Origin: Bryobacteraceae bacterium
GTDB taxonomy: Bacteria > Acidobacteriota > Terriglobia > Bryobacterales > Bryobacteraceae
Direction: 5' to 3'
DNA: 64,000 nt
Assembly: GCA_026129905.1 (NCBI GenBank)
Contig: JAHCHE010000004.1
Span: 124,001-188,000 of the forward strand
How positions within the stretch are numbered: the first letter of the stretch is position 1; each line of letters opens with the position of its first letter. Shown here piece by piece: positions 17,650-24,993 of this stretch. The notes below the pieces were generated by a model, which was given only the letters and a program-made list of their open reading frames with translations, made no database searches and was not told the origin of the DNA. The position numbers and the translations under genes were made by a program.

Positions 17650-18170
17650 GCGGGCGCCTCCCCTACCCGGGAACTGGCGGGAACCGGGCCCGCCGCCGCT
17701 CGATTTCGCGCGAGAGCTTCGTTCAATAGGCCCGCGACGGCGCCAACGCTCGCCGCCACGGCGTTGCTCACAGGTTCGAGCAAGCCGGTCCGGCCCGGCT
17801 GAATGCCGATCGCAAACACCCGGGCCCGCGTCGCCTCTTCGAGAATGCCGATCAGGAAGGTGAGCGGCGTCCGGTGGGTGGTTGGCCAGTAATTGGCTAA
17901 CTGGTCCCGTTCCAGGAACGCGATCGCGCCGGGAGTCGAGCCAAAGTCCACCGCATCGATCAGAATGATCGTGTCAGGTTGACGGCGCACCGCCGCCGCC
18001 ACATGGGCCTCGGGAACGTCTTCGGCGTCAATCACGCACACGCCCGGCCGCGGCGTGATCCGCCGGGCGACCAGGCTGCCGGCCGCATCGTCGCCGCGCA
18101 TCGGGTTGCCAATGCCCATTACCACCACCGAACCTTCCACCCTGGCGGCGAGTTGTTCCTCCACGTTCAT
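17646..18170 (-). CDS. Hydrogenase maturation protease (HycI/HyaD/HoxW family)
   Basis: A 174-residue endopeptidase that trims the C-terminal tail of the NiFe large subunit once nickel is inserted. Family marks are VVVMGIGNPMRGDDAAG (residues about 15-31), with the metal-sensing acidic residue in GDD, DAEDVPEAH, and a late His in TTHRTPL followed by GIQPGRTG. The start at 18170 is the first Met after a GAGG-type SD downstream of the flavoprotein stop. It overlaps the next gene by four bases. Its presence inside the operon supports that the large subunit encoded at 12476-14176 is processed and active. Confidence 0.9.
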   Translation of the reverse strand: MNVEEQLAARVEGSVVVMGIGNPMRGDDAAGSLVARRITPRPGVCVIDAEDVPEAHVAAAVRRQPDTIILIDAVDFGSTPGAIAFLERDQLANYWPTTHRTPLTFLIGILEEATRARVFAIGIQPGRTGLLEPVSNAVAASVGAVAGLLNEALARNRAAAGPVPASSRVGEAPA

Positions 18171-18180
18171 GTCGCCTCGC

Positions 18181-19005
18181 TCACTCCACCAGTTCGCGGA
18201 TCTGCCGGAAGTTGAAAACCGGTCCGTCCCGGCAGACATAGCGATGCCCGATCGCGCAGTGGTTGCACTTGCCGATCCCGCACTGCATCATCCGCTCCAG
18301 CGTCGAGATCACGGACTCCTCCCGGAACCCGCGCATGAACAGGTCCTGAACCACGAACTTGATCATGATCGGCGGCCCGCAGACGTATGCGATTGTGCTT
18401 TCCGGCCGCAGCGCCGTCTTGGTGAACAAGACCGGAACCATTCCGACGTTCCCGCTCCAGCCCGGCGCCCCGCGGTCCACCGTCATGTGGAATTCGACGC
18501 CCGAAGTTCTCGCCCACTCATCGAGTTCGTCTTTGTAGACCAGGTCGGCGGGCGTCCGGGCGCTGTAGAGGATCGTCACGTTCCGGAAACCGGCGCGTTC
18601 GTCCAGCACGTTCCAAATCAGGCTGCGCAGCGGCGGCAACCCGATCCCGCCTGCCACAAAGAGCAGATCCTTTCCCCGGGCGCCCTCCATGTCGAACCCG
18701 TTGCCGAACGGCCCTCGAATACCCACCTCCTCCCCGCACTCAAGCCGGTGCAGCGCGTCGGTCAGCTTGCCCGTCCGTCGGATCGTGGTTTCGAACATCC
18801 CGGACCGCGTCGGACTCGAAGCGAGGCAGAATGGCGCCTCGCCGTAACCGAACACCGAAAGCTCGATGAACTGTCCGGGCAGGAAACGGAAAGCCCGAGC
18901 CTCGTCCGGCTCGCGGAAGCGCAGGCTGAACGTTTTGGTATCGGGGGTCTCGTCGCGCACCGCGTCGATCCGTGCGATCTGGGGGAGGAACGCGTCATTG
19001 TTCAT
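18181..19005 (-). CDS. HydG-like FAD/NAD(P)-binding oxidoreductase subunit with [2Fe-2S] cluster
   Basis: A 274-residue ferredoxin-reductase-type protein, like the gamma subunit of archaeal sulfhydrogenases and anaerobic sulfite reductase subunit B. The FAD-binding beta barrel includes FLPGQFIELSVFGYGEAPFC and LASSP. The nucleotide-binding domain shows VAGGIGLPPLRSL and YVCGPPIMIKF. Near the C-terminus C242, C247, C250 and C258 (CGIGKCNHCAIGHRYVC) bind [2Fe-2S]. It should exchange electrons between NAD(P)H and the neighbouring iron-sulfur subunit. It overlaps the HydB-like gene by 11 bases. In known systems the partner is a soluble group 3 hydrogenase; here the neighbours are a group 4 hydrogenase and an FDH-like protein. 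Confidence 0.88.
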   Translation of the reverse strand: MNNDAFLPQIARIDAVRDETPDTKTFSLRFREPDEARAFRFLPGQFIELSVFGYGEAPFCLASSPTRSGMFETTIRRTGKLTDALHRLECGEEVGIRGPFGNGFDMEGARGKDLLFVAGGIGLPPLRSLIWNVLDERAGFRNVTILYSARTPADLVYKDELDEWARTSGVEFHMTVDRGAPGWSGNVGMVPVLFTKTALRPESTIAYVCGPPIMIKFVVQDLFMRGFREESVISTLERMMQCGIGKCNHCAIGHRYVCRDGPVFNFRQIRELVE

Positions 19006-20047
19006 GCCAGGCCCTCCTCCGGATCGCGGCCACCACCGCCGGCATGTCCGTTCCGCCCAGGCACACCTTGATGCACCGGCCGCAGCCGACGCAGCCCGTC
19101 GCGCCGTCGCGCACGTAGTACTGAGCGCTCACTTTGTGGAAGAAGCGGCGCTTCATCCGTTCCCCCCGTTGCGCCCGCGGATTGTGTCCCGAAGCCTCCA
19201 GCGTGAACGCCCCGTACTGGCACGAGTCCCACATGCGGCAGCGCGTCCATCGGCCATCGCCGCCCCGATCCTTCACGCTGAAGCAGTAACACGTTGGGCA
19301 GATGAAATTGCAGCCGCCGCACTCGAGGCACCAATCGCCCATCTGTTCCCACAACGCGTCGTCCACGCGCCGGGTGGAAATGCGCCGCATCGCCGAGGCA
19401 AAGTGGCAGGTCTGGTCTCCAAAGCGTCCCCGCGCCACCGTCTCCAGCCTCTGTCGCTGCGCGACCTCCTCTTCCGAAGCGGGACGGAAAAGGCCGGACG
19501 CATGCCCGATAGCCGCCTCTCCCTTTTCGCTGCCGGTCTCGGCCAGGTATCTCTCGCCGAGATCCGTCAGTTGAACGTCATAGCCGCCGCTCAGGAAGGG
19601 GCCGGAGTCGCTGCACACGCAAAAACCCAGCCTGCAGGGTACGTGACACGCCAGCGCGATCAGCGTGAAGTTCGCCCGGCGCCGCAGATAGGAAGCGTCG
19701 GCCGGCTCCATTTCGTGCATTCGCGTCAGGAACGCGATGCCCCGGACGTCGCACGGCCGCACGTTCAACAGGATTCTCGGCGCATCGTCGTAAATCGGAG
19801 CCACCGTCGTGACGCCGCCGTTTCGCCGGATCGCAACGATCGGGTCGGTCTGCGGCAGCAGGAACTGCTTGGGCGGCGCGAGAGGATTCTCGAACTCCCA
19901 CAACGGCTCCTCCGGGGATTCAATTCGGCAAAACGCCGCCTCGCCGCACGGCCCCCGCACCGGAGCGATCACCTTGCCACTTTCCAGCAGCGCTCCCACC
20001 CATTGCGCGATGTCGCGTTTGGCTATCGTCAGTACAAGGGGCTGCAT
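18995..20047 (-). CDS. HydB-like 4Fe-4S dicluster subunit (sulfhydrogenase beta / anaerobic sulfite reductase A family)
   Basis: A 350-residue iron-sulfur protein. It starts MQPLVLTIAKRDI at 20047, two bases after the FDH-like stop (TGAGATG). C-terminal clusters are visible: CLECGGCNFICPTCYC near 246-261 and CVGCGRCIKVC near 330-340. An upstream cysteine-rich CHVPCRLGFCVC may bind another centre. The family sits between the flavin subunit and the catalytic subunit and forms an electron wire. Its tight packing with the flavoprotein downstream and the molybdopterin protein upstream indicates a three-protein module linking NAD(P)H, formate-type chemistry and the hydrogenase. Confidence 0.87.
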   Translation of the reverse strand: MQPLVLTIAKRDIAQWVGALLESGKVIAPVRGPCGEAAFCRIESPEEPLWEFENPLAPPKQFLLPQTDPIVAIRRNGGVTTVAPIYDDAPRILLNVRPCDVRGIAFLTRMHEMEPADASYLRRRANFTLIALACHVPCRLGFCVCSDSGPFLSGGYDVQLTDLGERYLAETGSEKGEAAIGHASGLFRPASEEEVAQRQRLETVARGRFGDQTCHFASAMRRISTRRVDDALWEQMGDWCLECGGCNFICPTCYCFSVKDRGGDGRWTRCRMWDSCQYGAFTLEASGHNPRAQRGERMKRRFFHKVSAQYYVRDGATGCVGCGRCIKVCLGGTDMPAVVAAIRRRAWHEQ

Positions 20048-20048
20048 C

Positions 20049-21956
20049 TCAGGCTCGCTCCACCTGCACGGCGGTGATTCCTTCGTCCGCCAGCACGCCC
20101 GCCAAGCAGTCGCGGAAGGCGTACGGCGCCAGCAGGGTTCCGCGCCGCAATCCATCCCGGCGCCGGATGGGAACGATCGCCTCGCCGCGGGCGGAACCCA
20201 GCTTCACCTGCCAGCCCGCGCGCACCCCGAGCGCATCCGCATCGTCGCCGCTCATTTCCACGAAGCCGTTCGGGAACAGCTTCCGTTCCGATTGGGAGTC
20301 CCGGCTCAGGGTCGGCGAAAACGAAACCAGTGGGTCGCCGCCCCAGTCAAACGCGCCATCCCACGCGAGTACGAACGGACGCTCGGCGGTAGTCAGCTCT
20401 TGCGTCGCGGCGGCCTGGACGTTGAATCGAACCGCTTCCGGCATCTCCGTCAACGCCGAACCCCATCCTCCGTCGAATATCCGCGCCGCCGTCCCGCCAT
20501 ACCGCGGCGCCGCCCGTTCAATCTCGTGAAACACGTCCGCGGCCGAATTCCACGTTCCCCCCGCGCCTAGCCGCGCGGAAAGCTCGGCCAGCGCTCTCCA
20601 ACCCTCCACCGCGTCGCCCGGCAAGGGGCCCGCCGGACGGACCCTTTGGATGCGGGCTTCCATGTTGGTCACCGTTCCTTCGGTCTCCGCGAAACTGGCC
20701 ACCGGGAGCACGGCGTGGGCGGCTTCCACGACCGGCGTCACAAACGCATCCAGCGCCACCAGGAACTCGATCCGCTCGATCGCGGCTCGGGCCCGCTGAC
20801 CCGCCGAGAGGACTGCCGCCGGATCGTCCGCCAGCACAACGAGTCCGCTGACGTTCTCGATCATCCGGTCCGCATCGAGTCCGGCGCCGGACGGCAGGGC
20901 CTTTCCCCAAACCGATTCGACGCGTCTTCGGGCTTCTCCATCTTCGATGGGCTCGTACCCGGGCAGCCGGTCCGGGGCCAATCCCACGTCGCAGGCGCCG
21001 CGCGCGTTGCTGCGTCCGAGGAGCGGCAACAACCCGCTGCCCGGCCCGCCGAGATGGCCCGTGACCGCGGCCAGCGTGGCTATCACCGCGGCGGTTTTTC
21101 GAGACGCGTCCCCGCAGCCGGCGCTGGGTCCTATCAGGAATGCCGCCCGCTCCGCCGCCGCGATCCACTCCGCCGCCTCGCGGATCTCATCCGTCGCGCT
21201 CACCGCTTGCAGGTCGCCACGCAGCGCGTCGTACCCCGCGCAGCGCGCCGCCTGTTTCTCTTCACCCGCCGCGCGCAGAGCCGCTGCCAGCAGAGCATTG
21301 ATCGCCTCGCCCTCGCTTCCGGGCGCAACCTGAAGAAAGCGCGACGCCACGCGGGCCATCTGCGTGCGAGCGCATCCGATCGCAATCAGCCGCGCGCCTC
21401 GTGTGCGCGCTTTCAGGACCGACGCCGCAGCGCGAGGATGCGTCTTCGCTAGATCGCCTTCCACGAGCACGACCGCATCGCAGGATTCGATGTCCCGCAG
21501 GGCGATAGGGCGAGTGGAACCGCCGGTGACGTCTTCGATGCCCGCCAGAAGCGGGCGGCATTGGGAGTGGTAACAGAAATCGACGTGATTGGTCCGGAGC
21601 CCTGCTCTCGCGAGGCGGCCGGCGAGGTAGTTCTCCTCGTTGGTGGCGCGCGCCGAGCCGAGGACGCCCACCGGCTTGCCCGCCGCGATCAACTCCCGGA
21701 GCCGCCCCGCGACGTGATCCAGAGCCTCGTTCCAGGGAACCGGTTCCAGGCGCCGATTCCGCCGGATCATCGGGCGCAGGAGCCGGCTGCCCCAGGACGG
21801 CGCTTCGTGCGCGCACCACCCGCGGGCGCAGAGCTTTCCTGCCGATACAGGATGACTTTCGCCCGGCGCCACGCCGGCCGCCTCTCCGTTCTTCGCCAGC
21901 AGGAAAAACCCGCAGCCACAGGCGCAGAAGGGGCACGTCGTCGCGGTGCTCACCAT
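20049..21956 (-). CDS. Molybdopterin (bis-MGD) oxidoreductase, formate dehydrogenase alpha-like, with atypical active-site cysteine
   Basis: A 635-residue member of the FdhF/NuoG superfamily. The N-terminus has a [4Fe-4S] site (CPFCACGC at 8-15, with C43 in GKLCARG), then molybdopterin-binding domains (LGSARATNEENYLAGRLAR; FAETEGTVTNMEARIQR near 460; C-terminal MopB_CT part with GVRAGWQVKL). In FDHs the Mo-ligand Cys/SeCys lies in a C-A-R-x-C/U-H pattern. Here the segment reads CYHSQCRPLLAGI (C128-I140): a gapless alignment puts Gln at the ligand position and Cys one residue later, with no following His. It is shorter than FdhF (715). ATG 21956 has SD CGAGG. No TGA/SECIS is needed. It heads the hydrogenase operon. 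Formate as substrate is inferred from family and context only. Confidence 0.85.
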   Translation of the reverse strand: MVSTATTCPFCACGCGFFLLAKNGEAAGVAPGESHPVSAGKLCARGWCAHEAPSWGSRLLRPMIRRNRRLEPVPWNEALDHVAGRLRELIAAGKPVGVLGSARATNEENYLAGRLARAGLRTNHVDFCYHSQCRPLLAGIEDVTGGSTRPIALRDIESCDAVVLVEGDLAKTHPRAAASVLKARTRGARLIAIGCARTQMARVASRFLQVAPGSEGEAINALLAAALRAAGEEKQAARCAGYDALRGDLQAVSATDEIREAAEWIAAAERAAFLIGPSAGCGDASRKTAAVIATLAAVTGHLGGPGSGLLPLLGRSNARGACDVGLAPDRLPGYEPIEDGEARRRVESVWGKALPSGAGLDADRMIENVSGLVVLADDPAAVLSAGQRARAAIERIEFLVALDAFVTPVVEAAHAVLPVASFAETEGTVTNMEARIQRVRPAGPLPGDAVEGWRALAELSARLGAGGTWNSAADVFHEIERAAPRYGGTAARIFDGGWGSALTEMPEAVRFNVQAAATQELTTAERPFVLAWDGAFDWGGDPLVSFSPTLSRDSQSERKLFPNGFVEMSGDDADALGVRAGWQVKLGSARGEAIVPIRRRDGLRRGTLLAPYAFRDCLAGVLADEGITAVQVERA

Positions 21957-22347
21957 GTTACGCCTCGGGTTGTACGCGATCCGCGGACAAACCTCAGACG
22001 GGAGCGCGATGAATTGAGATCTCCCTCGGCCTCCGGGAGCCGGAAACCACTTCGACGGGCAAGGCAGGCGCCGACGCGGGAGCCGCTCGCCTCACGACTC
22101 CCGAACCGGCCGCCTAAAGGGGGCACGTCAGAACCGCTGAGCGCCGGAGCCATAAAGCCTCCGCGGCAGTATTAATGATTTTGCGGTCTGTTTATCTCCA
22201 GGCCTATTGTGCATCCTTTTCCATGGCAAGTCAACCCTGCCGGCGCCGCCGAGCCGCCGGACCCTTCGAGCATGTTCGAATTCGGGATTTGTCTGTCCGA
22301 ATTGGAATGCCTGCCGCGTCTTGGACCGTTGGAACGCTCGGAACCGC
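21957..22347. other. Leader/upstream region of the hydrogenase operon; no gene seen
   Basis: About 390 bases between the operon start and a terminase remnant contain no supported ORF. On the minus strand the last 200 bases before the ATG are GC-rich with several short inverted repeats, for example CTCCC and GGGAG around 22020-22035, so a structured leader RNA is possible. I found no sigma-54 type GG-N10-GC element or clear -10/-35 pair. Confidence 0.4.
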
Positions 22348-22610
22348 CCCCATTCGGTCCCGCTCCTTCACCACCTTGCCCTTCTCGCCCCCGCGGTAAA
22401 GCCGCAACTCCGCGAACTACTGCTTCGGACTTTTGAGCACCTTCAACCGTCCCGCGCTCAGCCGCTCCCACACGCGGTAGATCCCCGCCTCGACCGCGTT
22501 GTCGGCCGTCTGCAGCTTCAGCCCTTGGTCCGTGTACATCTGCCAGAGCTGTCGTCCGTCGACCTGGCTCCGCCCGCGGCAGGCCGGATCGATCGCGCCG
22601 CGGATCCACT
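22348..22610 (-). pseudogene. Remnant of a phage terminase large subunit (C-terminal nuclease part)
   Basis: The minus-strand frame encodes WIRGAIDPACRGRSQVDG, then QLWQMYTDQGLKLQTADNAV and EAGIYRVWERLSAGRLKVLK. It then meets an in-frame TAG (22417-22419) and resumes with FAELRLYRGGEKGKVVKERD. Terminase C-termini share this order: IDPA-x-GRSQ-x-DG, ADN-x-VEAGI, VWERL-x-GRLKV and E-x-RLYRRDEKG-x-(I/V)VK. No start, no ATPase domain and an internal stop mark it as dead. It is evidence for a former prophage between the hydrogenase operon and the lipoprotein cluster. Confidence 0.65.
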
Positions 22611-22854
22611 TACCACGCGCCTGAATCGCCTGCGCATCATCAACGCCGCGATGGTTTGGCGACGATCGCAAACGCGGGCGACAACCGTCGCCGGCGAAAA
22701 ATCCGCAAATCGAGGCGATGCGCTCCGGCGGGCCGGTGCACGGCTCCGGAAGCAACACGGCGGTCGCGGCGATGCGCTCCAGAGGGGCGTTTTGCGCGTT
22801 TCCCTCTTTTTTTGGTGTCGGCGCGAAGACGAGGCATTTCGGTCGAAAGGCCTC

Positions 22855-22942
22855 CCGGATACCATGCTATACATAACATACAACACATATCAAGTAAGAT
22901 TAATCCAATTCTATTCTTTCGCGGCATGTTAAGATTGAGGAT
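22855..22942 (+). promoter_or_regulatory. AT-rich upstream region of the small repeat protein gene
   Basis: This stretch is sharply richer in A and T than the surrounding high-GC sequence and contains TATACATAAC-, TAAGATTAAT- and TTCTATTC-type runs, with GAGGAT just before the ATG at 22943. It probably holds the promoter, possibly acquired together with the gene. No single -10/-35 pair can be chosen. Confidence 0.35.
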
Positions 22943-23167
22943 ATGGCGAGACATCCCGAGGTCGACAAGTACATCCGCCAGATCGCGTCGATGGGCGGCA
23001 AGGCGCGGGCGGAGAAGCTAACGCCGGAACAACAGAGCGAGATCGGCCGCAAAGCCGGCCTGGTCGGCGGCAAGGCGCGGGCTAAGAAGCTGTCGGCGGA
23101 GCGGCGCAGCGAAATCGCCCGCAAGGCTGTCCAGGCGCGGTGGAGCAAGGTTTCCGACTCGCAATAA
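22943..23167 (+). CDS. Small basic protein with two tandem GGKARA repeats, unknown function
   Basis: A 74-residue, Lys/Arg-rich protein. Residues 18-37 (MGGKARAEKLTPEQQSEIGR) and 41-60 (VGGKARAKKLSAERRSEIAR) are clear tandem repeats of the pattern GGKARA-x-KL-(T/S)-x-E-x(2)-SEI-x-RKA. The C-terminus AVQARW is also seen in other small proteins of this type. Such basic repeats suggest nucleic-acid binding, but no function is established to my knowledge. The gene has its own AT-rich upstream region and lies among prophage and antitoxin fragments, which suggests a mobile origin. Coding is supported by the conserved repeat at protein level. Confidence 0.7.
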   Translation: MARHPEVDKYIRQIASMGGKARAEKLTPEQQSEIGRKAGLVGGKARAKKLSAERRSEIARKAVQARWSKVSDSQ

Positions 23168-23379
23168 AGCTTGCGGTGCCGCTCTCCCATCGGTTTGTTG
23201 GTAATTGTGATGGGCAGGCGCTAGCTCGTCGGGGCTTCGCGTGCCTGGTTTCGGATGACGATCAGACGCTGTCGCCGCGGGACGCGCTCTGTGGTTGATG
23301 CGGTGGGCCTTATCTCCCGGGACGGCATGCCAGGCCACGTGGCGCGGCGAACCCAGGCCGGCCCAACGGACTTCAACCT

Positions 23380-23565
23380 GAGTATCGGTACGATTACGCC
23401 AAAGCAAAACCAAACCGCTTCGCCGATCGCATACGTGCGGGATCTGTGGCCATCTTGCTGGATCCCGATGTAGCACAGGTTTTTCAGAATGCCGAATCCG
23501 TAAACAGTGTGCTGAGGGCCCTTTTGGCGACAATGCCTGCCCGCCGTACGCGTGGGGCGCGCTGA
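23380..23565 (+). pseudogene. Remnant of a small antitoxin-like (CopG/BrnA-type) protein lacking a start codon
   Basis: The frame encodes EYRYDYAKAKPNRFADRIRA, then GSVAILLDPDVAQVFQNAES and VNSVLRALLATMPARRTRGA before a stop at 23563. The order EYDY/F-x-KAKPN-(R/P)-(F/Y)-A, (V/I)-x-LDPDVA-x-VF and SVN-x-(V/A)LRAL is typical of small proteins often adjacent to toxins. In frame with it, no ATG, GTG or TTG occurs back to a TGA at 23296, so the N-terminus is lost. The flanking bases (23168-23379 and 23566-23625) show nothing else. Confidence 0.5.
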
Positions 23566-23625
23566 GTCCTGCTGCCTGGGATAGCTCTCGACTCGGCTCG
23601 CTGCCGCGAGGTTCCCCAACTCGCG

Positions 23626-24993
23626 CTACCTGCGTCCGGCGTTGAACGGCCCGGGTATCGAGATCAAATCGGTGCGGGCGTGCTCGCCCTCGCTGACGCG
23701 GGATAGGGCGTAGACCGCGCCGTCCTTGCCGACCGCGATCGAGTTGACGTATGTGGGCTTGCCGCCGCCTTCGAAAAAGATAGGGCCGTGATCGGTGTAG
23801 CGGGCGGCCGGAATGTCGTATGTGACGAGGTGCAGATTCTCCTCGCCCTTGGACTCGCCTTTCGCCGTGCTGGACTTTCCGCTGACGCGGCGGCCTTCAC
23901 GGTAGACCGGGCCGCCGGTGAGGTAGTGAAGCGTGTGCCCGTCGGGGCCGAGCGCGAAGCCGAGATAGCCGTAACTGAACTGGTCAAACATGCCGCTGCG
24001 TTTGGATGGCAGCGACGTTAGCCGCTCCAGGACCTCGACGCGTTCGTCCTGCGGGACGAAGCGGAACAGGTAGCCCGAATTGCCGTGCACTCCGTAAACG
24101 GCTTTGTCGGGCTCATGCCAGACCACTTGCCGCCAGTTGTACCCCATGTGGCCGGCCGACGTCGGATCGTAGAGGCCGAAGTAATCCTTCTTTAGGTCGT
24201 CGCCGCGCACCGGTTCGAGCGAATCGCTCGCCAGGCGGTAGCGCATGATGACGCCCTCGCCCGTGGTGTAGTAGACCGACCCGTCGTCCGGATTCACCGC
24301 CAGCGAACGGCAGAGCGTTCGGTATGTAGGGCCGCGGCCGTCCTCGCCCTGTTCGGACACCAGACCGAGATTCCGCAGGTCTTTCTTCGCCAGGTCCAGC
24401 CGCAGGAAGTAACCCTTGGGCCACGTGATGCCGTAGAGTCGCCCGCGCCGGGTGTCCATGGTCATCGAGATGATCCCCTCCCGATCGGGCGCGATGCCAA
24501 GGTCCTCGAATTTCCCGCTGGCAATGTCGAACGAGAGGAAATGGCCGCCGGGGTAGGGTGTGAAGCCGGGCGGTGGGATGCCGGGCTTCTCCATGCCATC
24601 GATGATGCTGTAGAAGCCGATGTGCGAAGCGAAGTACAGCTTGCCGTCGGATTCCACGAAGTTGACGTGGCTCTTGCCTTGGACAATGGCCTTGCTGCCG
24701 GCCTGCCCGCAAGCCTGATCCAGGTCGCCGAGGCTGTCGATTTTGCCGGAAGCCGGGTCGTACGAAAACATCCGCGCGGCGACGTCATGCTCGGCGGACG
24801 ACAGTACATAGTAGATTTTGCCGTTGCTTGCGGCGCCCATGCCGTTGTAGGTATCGTGAGCGGCCGCGAATCCTGAGTCGTGAATCTTAGCGATCAGTCG
24901 TTCCTCCTTCCCGGTGGCGCGCGGCGCCTCCGGCGCGCAACTCGATAGCGCGGTCAGAGAGACCGCCAATAAAGGATAAATAAGCCGATTCAT
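23626..24993 (-). CDS. Lipoprotein with beta-propeller-like repeats
   Basis: A 455-residue lipoprotein. The signal peptide MNRLIYPLLAVSLTALSSC ends at a lipobox with C19. The mature part shows repeated short blade-like segments (GKIYYVLSSAEHDVAARMFS; GKLYFASHIGFYSI; RGRLYGITWPKGYFLRLDLA; AVYGVHGNSGYLFRFVP; GAVYALSRVSEGE), characteristic of Kelch/WD/SMP-30-type propellers that read out ligands or act in sugar catabolism. The ATG overlaps the upstream stop as ATGA, so it is translationally coupled to the Gfo/Idh/MocA gene. No catalytic residues are recognised. Likely anchored in the outer or inner membrane facing the periplasm. Confidence 0.8.
   Translation of the reverse strand: MNRLIYPLLAVSLTALSSCAPEAPRATGKEERLIAKIHDSGFAAAHDTYNGMGAASNGKIYYVLSSAEHDVAARMFSYDPASGKIDSLGDLDQACGQAGSKAIVQGKSHVNFVESDGKLYFASHIGFYSIIDGMEKPGIPPPGFTPYPGGHFLSFDIASGKFEDLGIAPDREGIISMTMDTRRGRLYGITWPKGYFLRLDLAKKDLRNLGLVSEQGEDGRGPTYRTLCRSLAVNPDDGSVYYTTGEGVIMRYRLASDSLEPVRGDDLKKDYFGLYDPTSAGHMGYNWRQVVWHEPDKAVYGVHGNSGYLFRFVPQDERVEVLERLTSLPSKRSGMFDQFSYGYLGFALGPDGHTLHYLTGGPVYREGRRVSGKSSTAKGESKGEENLHLVTYDIPAARYTDHGPIFFEGGGKPTYVNSIAVGKDGAVYALSRVSEGEHARTDLISIPGPFNAGRR

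Noticed and set aside
20049-21956. Selenocysteine in the FDH-like protein
   Set aside because: The frame contains no internal TGA and the relevant segment encodes Gln and Cys.
22172-22609. Open frame on the minus strand overlapping the terminase relic
   Set aside because: Its translation is Gly/Arg-rich and the neighbouring frame carries the recognisable terminase sequence.
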